From the NCBI RefSeq assembly GCF_001941625.1, contig NZ_CP016076.1, positions 5,626,001 to 5,690,000 of the forward strand: a stretch of 64,000 nt of DNA. The letters run 5' to 3'. The DNA comes from Actinoalloteichus fjordicus. Lineage in GTDB: Bacteria > Actinomycetota > Actinomycetes > Mycobacteriales > Pseudonocardiaceae. Positions 1 through 7,658 of this stretch are shown here, in pieces. The notes beneath the pieces are model-generated. The model was given only the letters and a program-made list of their open reading frames with translations, was not told where the DNA came from and did no database searches. The translations under genes and the position numbers were made by a program. Position 1 is the first letter of the stretch. Each line of letters opens with the position of its first letter.

Positions 1-65
1 GACTGCCGGACACGGGAACCATGCGGGTGGCAGCAGACGACGCCGAGGCCCCGACCGAGGACGTT

Positions 66-1568
66 TCAGTCCAGTCTGCGGGCCGCGGCGTCGAAGTCCG
101 AGGCAGCTCCGCTCGGGGCGTACTCCCGCACCTCCTGCGTCGCGGCGACCAGCGCACGCATCGCCGTCAGATCGCCGACGCCGGAGCCGCCCGCCGCCCT
201 GGCCTGCACCAGCAGGTTGCCCAGCGCCGTGGCCTCGACCGGCCCGGCCACCACCGGAATCCCGCACGCATCGGCCGTCAACCGGCACAGCAGCTCGTTG
301 CGAGAGCCGCCGCCGACGATGTGCAGGACGTCGACCTCCCGACCGGACAGTGCGCAGGCCTGTCGCAGGGTGCGGCGATAGGCCAGGGCGAGACTCTCCA
401 GCACGCAGCGGACGAGCTGAGCCTGGGTCTCGGGGACCGGCTGCCCCGTCTCCCGACAGGCCTGGGCAATGCGCGCGGGCATGTCGCCGGGGGCGAGGAA
501 CCTCGGGTCGTCGGGGTCGACGATCGAGCGGAAAGGCTCGGCGCGGGCCGCGTCGGCGAGCAGTCCCGAGAGCTCGGCGGGTCGACCGGCGTCCGCCCAG
601 GTGCGCAGGGACTCCTGGAGCAGCCACAGCCCCATCACGTTGCGCAGGTATCGGGTCGTGCCGTCGACGCCGAGTTCGTTGGTGAAGTTGGCGGTCCGGC
701 CTGCCTCGGAGACCACGGGCGCGTCGAGTTCGAGTCCGACCAGCGACCACGTTCCGCAGGAGACGTAACCGAAACGCCGGGTGACGGTTGGCACCGCGAC
801 GATCGCCGACGCCGTGTCGTGGGAGCCGACCGCCACCACCGGCAGCTCCCCGCCGCCGAGTTCGGCCCGAGCCGTGCCGTCGACGAGTCCGATGCGCTCC
901 CCCGGTTCCCGCAACGGCGGCAGCAGCGTCTCGTCGATGCCCGCCGCGCGCACCAGCTCCCAGGCCCATTCCCGCCTGCGCACGTCGAGCAGCTGGGTCG
1001 TGGACGCGTTGGTGACCTCGGCGCCACGCTGTCCGGTGAGCCAGTAGCAGAGCAGGTCGGGGATCAGCAGGAGGCTCGACGCGGCAGTCAGGGCGGCCGT
1101 GTCTCTGGCGGCGACGAGTTGAATCAACGTGTTGATCGGCATGAACTGGATGCCGGTCGTCGCATAGATGCGCTCGGCGCCGAGGGTGGCACGCACCTGG
1201 TCCAGGACGCCGTCCGTCCGGGAGTCCCGGTAGTGGATCGGGTTGCCGAGCAGCTCGCCGTCCGCGTCGAGCAGCCCGTAGTCGACGGCCCACGAGTCGA
1301 TGCCGATGCTGTGCAGCTCCGCCGACGCCGACGCGATGCGCAGGCCCGCGAGGATGTCGCGGTAGAGCCCGAGGACGTTCCAGTGCAGCCGATCCCGTCC
1401 CGCGCCGCGCGCGATGCGGATCGGGGTGTTGTCGAAGCGGGCGACCTCGGTGGTGCTCAACTCACCGGCGCCGACGCGCCCCAGGATGACCCGTCCGCTG
1501 GACGCGCCGAGGTCGACTGCCGCGCAGGTCGCCGTCACCGCGCCGCCGACCGCACCCGATGTGCTCAC
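66..1568 (-). CDS. rhaB: L-rhamnulokinase
   Basis: This gene encodes a 500-residue FGGY-family sugar kinase that phosphorylates L-rhamnulose to L-rhamnulose 1-phosphate in the cytosol. The N-terminal phosphate-binding motif DLGASSGR begins at residue 19. It is followed by a GIDSWAVDYGL segment, a substrate-side HDTASA motif, and a C-terminal VGGGSRNELLC segment typical of the FGGY C domain. The length matches RhaB (about 490 residues). I chose the GTG at 1568 because AAGGA lies 7-8 bases upstream; the open frame continues to 2066, but that extension has no conserved sequence. It is the last visible gene of the minus-strand rhamnose block, about 620 bp after the small LuxR gene, so it may have its own promoter. 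The assignment follows from family motifs and from the neighbouring rhamnose genes. Confidence 0.93.
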   Translation of the reverse strand: MSTSGAVGGAVTATCAAVDLGASSGRVILGRVGAGELSTTEVARFDNTPIRIARGAGRDRLHWNVLGLYRDILAGLRIASASAELHSIGIDSWAVDYGLLDADGELLGNPIHYRDSRTDGVLDQVRATLGAERIYATTGIQFMPINTLIQLVAARDTAALTAASSLLLIPDLLCYWLTGQRGAEVTNASTTQLLDVRRREWAWELVRAAGIDETLLPPLREPGERIGLVDGTARAELGGGELPVVAVGSHDTASAIVAVPTVTRRFGYVSCGTWSLVGLELDAPVVSEAGRTANFTNELGVDGTTRYLRNVMGLWLLQESLRTWADAGRPAELSGLLADAARAEPFRSIVDPDDPRFLAPGDMPARIAQACRETGQPVPETQAQLVRCVLESLALAYRRTLRQACALSGREVDVLHIVGGGSRNELLCRLTADACGIPVVAGPVEATALGNLLVQARAAGGSGVGDLTAMRALVAATQEVREYAPSGAASDFDAAARRLD

Positions 1569-2189
1569 CCCTGATCCTTTCCGCTCGCCTGCTGCTGCCG
1601 TGTCGTCGTACACGCGGCCCGCCGCCGGGTGGCCGCGCGGACCCTGCGCTGCCGGTCGGTCTCCTCGACGGCGGTCGTCCTCGCCGCGCCGGTACCGACC
1701 GCACCGAGGGCAGGCGACCGACATCGCCGTCGGAGCCCTCCGCCTGCGGTGCCCAGAACCCGGAAGCCGTTCAGCTGGTGGCTGCCACGCGCCACGATCT
1801 GACGCCGCGCGCCGCGCGCTGCCGATGCGGTGGGCATCGGCCGTCGCGTGCCCGCCGAGTGCATCGACGCCGCCGCACGCATCGGCCGCCTTCGAGGCGA
1901 ACCGGCCGACGTGATCGAGTCGAGCCGACGACCGTCTACGCGGCCACCGCGCCGTCACGCGCGGCCCTGCCACCACCGCGCCCGACCGGAACATCCGCCG
2001 GGCCCGCACCGCAGGCCGAGCGCGGCACCACCGATGAGCCGCCATCGGGCAGCGCACCACGAGCATCGACGCCGACCCGACGCCGTCGGACGCCTCGGAC
2101 GAGCGGCCGCACGGCCGAGGCCGTCGCCCGCAGGCTCGATCGTCCGCCTCGCCGAAGCGGCGACGAGCAGGAGCGACCGAGAACCGCCC
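1569..2189. other. Non-coding stretch between rhaB and a small LuxR gene
   Basis: I find no open frame here with a ribosome-binding site or recognisable family. Both strands have long open frames only because the G+C is very high. The minus-strand frame continuous with rhaB is Arg/Ala/Pro-rich and looks non-coding. A promoter for rhaB probably lies in the part nearest 1568. Confidence 0.5.
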
Positions 2190-2465
2190 TCAGATCAGAC
2201 CTCGCCGCGCCGCCCACGCCACCGCCTGGATCGGCGTCTGCACGCCCAGCCGATCGCACACCCCGCGAATCCGCCTGCGCAGGGTCCGGTTCGACGTGCA
2301 CATCCGCCTGGCGATGCCGTCGAGAAGATAGCCGTCCGCGAGCAGCGCGAGGATCATGCGCTCCTCCCTGGTCAGCCGGACCTCGATGACCCGCTCGGGC
2401 CGGGTGAGCCTGCTCTGGCTCCGATCCGAGTCGGCCGTGATCGGCCGTACCGCCAACGCAACCAT
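2190..2465 (-). CDS. Small LuxR-type helix-turn-helix protein (91 aa)
   Basis: The 91-residue product consists almost entirely of a LuxR/GerE-type DNA-binding domain, residues about 30-91, with the usual LTREERMILALLADG start and a recognition helix region around SNRTLRRRIRGVCDRLG. It has no receiver, PAS or sensor domain. A strong AAGGAGGT lies five bases before the ATG. It lies between rhaEW and rhaB on the same strand, so it is probably co-transcribed with the rhamnose genes, 114 bp after the rhaEW stop. Single-domain LuxR proteins can act as transcription factors by themselves or modulate a larger regulator; which applies here cannot be seen. The DNA-binding call is firm and the target is unknown. 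Confidence 0.8.
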   Translation of the reverse strand: MVALAVRPITADSDRSQSRLTRPERVIEVRLTREERMILALLADGYLLDGIARRMCTSNRTLRRRIRGVCDRLGVQTPIQAVAWAARRGLI

Positions 2466-2579
2466 GGGGACCTCCTTGTCCTGGGCCTTCCCTCGCCGCC
2501 GTTCGTCGTGCTGCGGTCGTCATGTCGCTGTCGGGACCGGCGTGCTGCGGTGCCGTTCCCGGTCGCGGGCATCCCTGAT

Positions 2580-4634
2580 TCAGCGCAGGAAGGCCGCGGC
2601 GACGCCCGCGTCCACCGGGATGTGGAGTCCGGTGGTGTGCGTCAGGTCGCCGCCGGTCAGTGCGAACACCGCCGCCGCGACGTGCTCCGGCAGCACCTCC
2701 TGCTTGAGCAGGGTGCGCTGCGCGTAGAAACTGCCGAGCTCGGACTCCTCCACCCCGTAGACGGCCGCGCGCTGCGCGCCCCATCCGCCGGAGAAGATGC
2801 CCGAGCCGCGCACCACCCCGTCGGGATTGATGCCGTTGACCCGAATCCGGTGTCCGCCGAGTTCGGCGGCCAACAGCCGGACCTGATGAGCCTGGTCCGC
2901 CTTCGCCGCGCCGTAGGCGACGTTGTTGGGACCGGCGAACACGCCGTTCTTGCTGGCGATGTAGATGATGTCGCCGCCCATCGCCTGCGCGATGAGCACG
3001 CGGGCCGCGGAGCGGGACACGAGGAAGGAGCCGCGCGCCATGACGCCGTGCTGGATGTCCCAGTCCGCGTCGGTGGTCTCCAGCAGCGGCTTGGAGATGG
3101 ACAGCCCCGCGTTGTTGACGACCAGGTCGACGCCGCCGAAGGCCAGGCTGGCCTCGGCGAGCGCGGCGTCCACGGCGACCGAGTCCGTGACGTCGACGGC
3201 CACGGAGATCGCGACGTCGGCGGCGCGGTAGGCGCCTGCACCAAGCTCCTCGGCCGCCTCGCGGGCCCGGTCCGCGTCGCGGTCGGCGACGACGACGCAG
3301 GCGCCCTCGGCAACGAGCCTGCGCGCGGTGGCCAGGCCGATGCCGGAGGCACCGCCGGTCACCAGGGCCACGCGAGTGGCCAGCGGCTTGGCCTTGGGCC
3401 GCCGCCGCAGTTTGGCCTCCTCCAGCTCCCAGTACTCGATGCGGAACTTCTCGCCCTCGTCGATGGGCTGGTAGCGGGAGATCGCCTCGGCGCCCCGCAT
3501 GACGTTGATCGCGTTGACGTAGAACTCGCCCGCGACCCTGGCGGTCTGCTTGTCGGCGCCGAAGGAGAACATGCCGACCCCGGGCACCAGCACGATCGCC
3601 GGATCGGCACCGCGCATCGCCGGGGAGTCCTGGGTGGCGAACTGCTCGTAATAGGCGCGGTAGTCGGCGCGGTACTGCTCGTGCAGTTCACGCAGTCGAT
3701 CGATCACCGTGTCCAGCGGCGCGTCCGGGCCGAGGTCCAGCACCATCGGCCGGACCTTGGTCCGCAGGAAGTGATCCGGGCAGGAGGTGCCCAGGGCCGC
3801 CAGCTCCGGCATCCGCTCGCGCGAGACGAAGTCGAGGACGGCGGGCGAGTCGGTGAAGTGGCCGATCTGGCGTCGATCGGTGGAGGCGAGCCCGCGCAGC
3901 ACCGGGAACAGCGCCGCCGCCCGCTCCCGCCGCTGTGCCGAGGGCAGCGCCGACCGGCCCTCGACGACGGGCCCGAAGGGCTCGGCCGTGCCCCGCGTCT
4001 CGATGAACCGCTCGGCGGTGTCGATGATCTCCAGCGAGTTGGCCCGGCACTCCTCGGCGGTGTCACCCCAGGCAGTGATGCCGTGGCCGCCGAGGATGAC
4101 CCCGATGGCGGAGGGGTTGGCGCGCTTGATCTCGGCGATGTCCAGGCCGAGCTGGAAACCGGGCCGACGCCACGGCACCCAGGCCACTCGATCACCGAAG
4201 CACTCGGCGGTGAGCTTCTCGGAGTCGGCGGCGGTGGCCAGCGCGATGCCCGCGTCCGGGTGCAGGTGGTCGACGTGCGCCGCGTCGACGAGGCCGTGCA
4301 TGGCCGTGTCGATGGAGGGGGCCGCGCCGCCCTTGCCGTGCAGGCAGTAGTCGAAGGCCGCCACCATCTCGTCTTCGCGGTCCACCCCGGGGTAGACGTC
4401 GATGAGTGCGCGCAGCCGGTCGGTGCGCAGCACCGCGAGCCCCGCCTCTGTCAGGGTGCCGAGGTCGCCGCCCGATCCCTTGACCCACATGAGTTCGACG
4501 GGCTGCCCGGTCACCGGATCGACGTCGTCGGCCTTGACCGACGCGTTGCCGCCCGCGTAGTTGGTGTTGCGCGGGTCCGAGCCGAGCTCGTGACAGCGCT
4601 GGAGCAGCTTCTCGACTTCTGGGTGTGTGGTCAT
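2580..4634 (-). CDS. rhaEW: Bifunctional rhamnulose-1-phosphate aldolase / lactaldehyde dehydrogenase
   Basis: This 684-residue fusion has a class II aldolase N-terminal half and a short-chain dehydrogenase C-terminal half, the same layout and length as Bacillus subtilis RhaEW (YuxG). In the aldolase half the likely metal-binding HVDHLH cluster is at residues 120-125 and a GGHG motif at 182. In the SDR half the Rossmann motif TGGASGIG starts near 426, NNAG is near 507, and the catalytic S561, Y574 and K578 are present in an SK...YGAAK arrangement. It would split L-rhamnulose 1-phosphate to DHAP and L-lactaldehyde and then oxidise the aldehyde to lactate. It lies 113 bp downstream of rhaI, and a GAGAGACGAGAG purine run precedes the ATG. 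Function follows from family and context; confidence is high. Confidence 0.92.
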   Translation of the reverse strand: MTTHPEVEKLLQRCHELGSDPRNTNYAGGNASVKADDVDPVTGQPVELMWVKGSGGDLGTLTEAGLAVLRTDRLRALIDVYPGVDREDEMVAAFDYCLHGKGGAAPSIDTAMHGLVDAAHVDHLHPDAGIALATAADSEKLTAECFGDRVAWVPWRRPGFQLGLDIAEIKRANPSAIGVILGGHGITAWGDTAEECRANSLEIIDTAERFIETRGTAEPFGPVVEGRSALPSAQRRERAAALFPVLRGLASTDRRQIGHFTDSPAVLDFVSRERMPELAALGTSCPDHFLRTKVRPMVLDLGPDAPLDTVIDRLRELHEQYRADYRAYYEQFATQDSPAMRGADPAIVLVPGVGMFSFGADKQTARVAGEFYVNAINVMRGAEAISRYQPIDEGEKFRIEYWELEEAKLRRRPKAKPLATRVALVTGGASGIGLATARRLVAEGACVVVADRDADRAREAAEELGAGAYRAADVAISVAVDVTDSVAVDAALAEASLAFGGVDLVVNNAGLSISKPLLETTDADWDIQHGVMARGSFLVSRSAARVLIAQAMGGDIIYIASKNGVFAGPNNVAYGAAKADQAHQVRLLAAELGGHRIRVNGINPDGVVRGSGIFSGGWGAQRAAVYGVEESELGSFYAQRTLLKQEVLPEHVAAAVFALTGGDLTHTTGLHIPVDAGVAAAFLR

Positions 4635-4747
4635 CTCTCGTCTCTCGTGTCCACGGGATCGGCGGGCGGGTCGTCGTGCGCGGCGCTGGCGCGGTGGCGA
4701 GTCACGTCAGGTCCGGCGGCACCGGATCGATCCGACGGGCGGCTCGG

Positions 4748-5929
4748 TCAGGCGCCCCAGCCTGCGGCGTTCCCGCCGACGCGCTCTGCCACGATGCGCT
4801 GCTGGTAACCGGAGCGGTGGTAGGCGGCCATCGGGTCGGGGTCGATGCCCATGTCCTGACGCAGCTCGGCGAGCAGGGGTCGGACGTCGGTGTTGTAGGC
4901 GTCCATCAACACGGCGTTGGCCCCGAGGACGTCGCCTTCGGCCTGCGCCGCGCGCAGTGCGGCGGAGTCGACCAGCAGCGCCTTAGCGGTGGCCTCCTGG
5001 ACGTTGCACACCGAGCGGATCATGGCCGGGATCTTCGGCTCGATGTTGTGGCACTGGTCGAGCATGAACTCGACTCCGGTGGCCCGGTCGAGCCCGCCGC
5101 CCTGCGCCACCTCGTGCATGATCCGGAACAGCTGGAACGGGTCGGCCGCACCCGCGATCAGGTCGTCGTCGGCGTAGAACCGCGAGTTGAAGTGGAATCC
5201 GCCGAGCCGCCCGGCCCGCAGGAGGAAGGCCACGATGAACTCGATGTTGGTGCCGGGGGCGTGGTGTCCGGTGTCCACGAGCACCTGCGCGGCGGGGCCG
5301 AGTTCGAGACAGTGGGCCAGCGAGGTCCCCCAGTCGGGGATGTCGGTGGCGTAGAAGGCGGGCTCGAAGAACTTGTACTCCAGGAGCATCCGCATGCCCT
5401 CGGGCATCTGGCCGTAGACCTCGCGCAGTGCCTCGGCGAGCCGGTCCTGCCGCGCGCGCAGGTCGTCCTGCCCCGGGTAGTTGATGCCGTCGGCGAACCA
5501 CAGCGACAGCACCGAGGAGCCGGTCTGCTCCGCGACGGCCACGCATTCGAGCAGGTGGTCGACGGCCTTGCGACGCACCCCTGCGTCCGGGCTACACACG
5601 CTGCCAAGCCGGTAGTCGTCCTCCTGGAAGACATTGGGGTTGATCGCGCCGAGCGTGATGCCGACGCCGTCGGCGTGGGCACGCAGGGCCGCGTAGTCGT
5701 CCACCCGATCCCACGGGATGTGCAGCGCGACGCTGGGGGCGATACCGGTCAGCTCGTGAACCTTGGCGGCGTCCTCGATCTTCTCGACCGGGTTCCTCGG
5801 CACGCCGTCCTGCGCGAAGACCTTGAAGCGGGTCCCGGAGTTGCCGTACGCCCAGGAGGGCGTCTCGATCCGCTGGGTGCGCAGGACGTCGAACAGCGCC
5901 GCACGCCGGGACGGGTCGATGTCGGTCAT
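4748..5929 (-). CDS. rhaI: L-rhamnose isomerase
   Basis: The 393-residue product resembles the Pseudomonas stutzeri/Bacillus-type L-rhamnose isomerase rather than enteric RhaA. It interconverts L-rhamnose and L-rhamnulose on a metal-dependent TIM barrel. Conserved metal-ligand neighbourhoods are visible: LEYKFFEP, the VDTGHHAPGTN segment, GGFHFNSRFYADDD and MLDQCHNIEPK. The open frame continues to 6298, but the ATG at 5929 has GAGGAGAAGC in front and starts at the conserved N terminus. It follows the mutarotase gene by 59 bp and precedes rhaEW, so it belongs to the rhamnose operon. Confidence 0.93.
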   Translation of the reverse strand: MTDIDPSRRAALFDVLRTQRIETPSWAYGNSGTRFKVFAQDGVPRNPVEKIEDAAKVHELTGIAPSVALHIPWDRVDDYAALRAHADGVGITLGAINPNVFQEDDYRLGSVCSPDAGVRRKAVDHLLECVAVAEQTGSSVLSLWFADGINYPGQDDLRARQDRLAEALREVYGQMPEGMRMLLEYKFFEPAFYATDIPDWGTSLAHCLELGPAAQVLVDTGHHAPGTNIEFIVAFLLRAGRLGGFHFNSRFYADDDLIAGAADPFQLFRIMHEVAQGGGLDRATGVEFMLDQCHNIEPKIPAMIRSVCNVQEATAKALLVDSAALRAAQAEGDVLGANAVLMDAYNTDVRPLLAELRQDMGIDPDPMAAYHRSGYQQRIVAERVGGNAAGWGA

Positions 5930-5988
5930 CGTGCTTCTCCTCGAAGGACTGCCGGGGATCGTCGTCGACCCCCGAGAAGGCTGGCTGG

Positions 5989-6312
5989 TCACGGCAGGTG
6001 GAAGACCTCGGGGATCGCCTGCATCCCGGCGTCGGCGTTGCCACCGTCGAGGCCGACGAAGAACTCGGCCATCTCGGCCTGCCAGCGCGCGTTGACCTCG
6101 GTGGCGTCCATGGCCGCCTTGGCGGCGGCGAAGTCCTCGCACTCCAGGTAGCCGACGAGCATCCCGTCCGGGCGCAGGAAGAGGGAGTAGTTGTGCCAGC
6201 CCGACTCGGATAGCGCTTTCCGCATCTCCGGCCAGACATCGCGGTGCCGCTCGCGGTACTCCTCCAGGCGATCGGCTCGCACCTGGAGCACGAAGCACAC
6301 CCGTTCGGTCAC
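5989..6312 (-). CDS. rhaM: L-rhamnose mutarotase
   Basis: This 107-residue protein is close to the size of E. coli RhaM (104) and interconverts the alpha and beta anomers of L-rhamnose before isomerisation. The RhaM signature is clear: a YRERHRDVWPEM helix with Tyr19 and His23 in the positions of the catalytic pair, then a WHNYSLFL strand and a C-terminal acidic stretch. The GTG at 6312 is preceded by GAGGAGG at good spacing. It is the first gene of the minus-strand rhamnose block and faces the divergent LacI-type regulator; both share a 266-bp promoter region with two palindromes. Confidence 0.93.
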   Translation of the reverse strand: MTERVCFVLQVRADRLEEYRERHRDVWPEMRKALSESGWHNYSLFLRPDGMLVGYLECEDFAAAKAAMDATEVNARWQAEMAEFFVGLDGGNADAGMQAIPEVFHLP

Positions 6313-6363
6313 TCTCGACTCCTCCTCGGCGGTGTCGGCCCCTCGGCGATTTCAGCCGGGTTA

Positions 6364-6377
6364 ATGAATCGTTTCAA
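6364..6377. promoter_or_regulatory. LacI-type operator, site 1 (rhaM side)
   Basis: ATGAATCGTTTCAA contains the near-perfect palindrome TGAATCGTTTCA, centred on CG as in LacI/GalR operators. It is 52 bp upstream of the rhaM start codon. It shares the half-site CGTTTCAA with site 2 in the same divergent promoter region. Confidence 0.65.
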
Positions 6378-6505
6378 GCCGTCATCTTGGGCCAAGCTTG
6401 CGGCACGGGAGCGAGGACCGTCAACCTTTTCCGACAAGAACCGGACAGATTTCAGGTTGGTCACGATGATCTGAGGCATACTCCTCGCGGAGCATCCGCC
6501 GCACG

Positions 6506-6519
6506 TTGACACGTTTCAA
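6506..6519. promoter_or_regulatory. LacI-type operator, site 2 (regulator side)
   Basis: TTGACACGTTTCAA is a 14-bp palindrome with one mismatched pair, centred on CG. It includes a TTGACA -35-like hexamer, so binding would block a promoter of the LacI-type gene and allow autoregulation. It carries the same CGTTTCAA half-site as site 1. Confidence 0.65.
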
Positions 6520-6578
6520 CATCACATCGGGCGCCGCGCTCCGCCCAGGACACGACGATTCAGATCGAGGGAGACGCG

Positions 6579-7604
6579 GTGAACCCGACAGCGAGTATCC
6601 GGGAGGTCGCCGCCGCCGCGCGGGTCTCCGTCGGCACGGTCTCCAACGTGCTCAATCGGCCCACCGTGGTGGCGCCCGCGACCAGGGATCGGGTGCTCGC
6701 GGCCATCGAAGAGCTGGGTTTCGTCCGTAACGAGTCCGCAAGACAACTCCGCTCCGGCACCGCGCGGACGATCGGCCTGGTGGTGCTCGACGTCGGCAAC
6801 CCGTTCTTCACCGACGTCGCCAGAGGGGTGGAGGACTCCGCCACCGAGGCGGGACACGTCGTGATCCTCTGCAACAGCGACGAGTCCAGCGCACGCGAGA
6901 GCCGCTACCTGGACCTGCTGACCGAGCAACGGGCCCACGCCGTCCTGATCACGCCGGTCGGCGACTCGCTCGACCCGGTACGACGACTCCAGCGCAGAGG
7001 CGTCTCCGTGGTGCTGCTCGACCACCCGACCGCCTCGCAGGACGTCTGTTCGGTCTCGGTGGACGACGTGATCGGCGGCGATCTCGCCACCACCCACCTG
7101 CTCGCGGGCGGCCATGAGGACCTCGTCATGGTCACCGGCCCCGAGTCGATCCGGCAGTGCGCCGACCGGCTCGCCGGGGCCCGCCGCGCGCTGGCGCGAG
7201 CAGGCAGGCCTGCGGAGACGCTGCGGGCCGTCGAGGTCCCCGCGCTGAACGTCGTCTCGGGTCAGCGCGCCGCCGAGCAGCTCCTCGCCGGCCCCGCCCT
7301 GCCCGACGGCGTGTTCTGCGCGAACGACCTCCTCGCGCTGGGCCTGCTCCAGGTGCTCATGCGAGCAGGCATCCGGGTTCCGGAGGACGTCGCCCTGGTC
7401 GGCTACGACGACATCGACTTCGCCGCCGCAGCGGCCGTCCCGCTGACCTCGGTCCGGCAGCCGCGCTATCTGATCGGCCGCACGGCCGCCGATCTGGTCA
7501 TCGCCGAGACGCTGGCACCGGAGCAGCACACCCACCAGCACACGGTCTTCACCCCCGAACTGGTCGTCCGCGACTCCAGCCACCCGCGCCGCCACCGCCC
7601 CTGA
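6579..7604 (+). CDS. LacI-family transcriptional regulator, probable rhamnose repressor
   Basis: The 341-residue product has a LacI helix-turn-helix at residues 5-26 (SIREVAAAARVSVGTVSNVL), a hinge region, and a periplasmic-binding-protein-like sensor domain with IGLVVLDVGNPFF and the C-terminal VGYDDIDFAAAA and SVRQPRYLIGRTAADL segments. The GTG start has GAGGGAG upstream. It is divergent from the rhamnose operon across two LacI-type palindromes. It therefore most likely represses rhaM-rhaI-rhaEW and itself, with rhamnose, rhamnulose or a phosphate derivative as inducer. The inducer is inference; a different plant sugar cannot be excluded. A strong hairpin overlaps its stop codon. Confidence 0.85.
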   Translation: MNPTASIREVAAAARVSVGTVSNVLNRPTVVAPATRDRVLAAIEELGFVRNESARQLRSGTARTIGLVVLDVGNPFFTDVARGVEDSATEAGHVVILCNSDESSARESRYLDLLTEQRAHAVLITPVGDSLDPVRRLQRRGVSVVLLDHPTASQDVCSVSVDDVIGGDLATTHLLAGGHEDLVMVTGPESIRQCADRLAGARRALARAGRPAETLRAVEVPALNVVSGQRAAEQLLAGPALPDGVFCANDLLALGLLQVLMRAGIRVPEDVALVGYDDIDFAAAAAVPLTSVRQPRYLIGRTAADLVIAETLAPEQHTHQHTVFTPELVVRDSSHPRRHRP

Positions 7605-7624
7605 CGCCGAGGGGCTCGGCGTCA
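7602..7624. terminator. Bidirectional terminator between LacI-type gene and GH42 gene
   Basis: TGACGCCGAG and CTCGGCGTCA form a perfect 10-bp stem with a GGG loop. The hairpin overlaps the stop codon of the plus-strand regulator and lies 35 bp beyond the end of the convergent beta-galactosidase gene. There is no U-tract, as is common in actinobacteria. Confidence 0.7.
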
Positions 7625-7658
7625 GGTGGCGGGCGGCGCGCCGCAGTCGCGCGAATCG

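Noticed and set aside
1569-2066. N-terminal extension of the rhaB frame
   Set aside because: The extra 166 residues are Arg/Pro/Ala-rich without FGGY similarity, and the GTG at 1568 has a good ribosome site.
1830-4808. 992-codon plus-strand open frame opposite rhaEW
   Set aside because: It is antisense to a well-supported enzyme gene, has no ribosome site and reads as an Arg/Gly/Val-rich shadow, as expected at this G+C.
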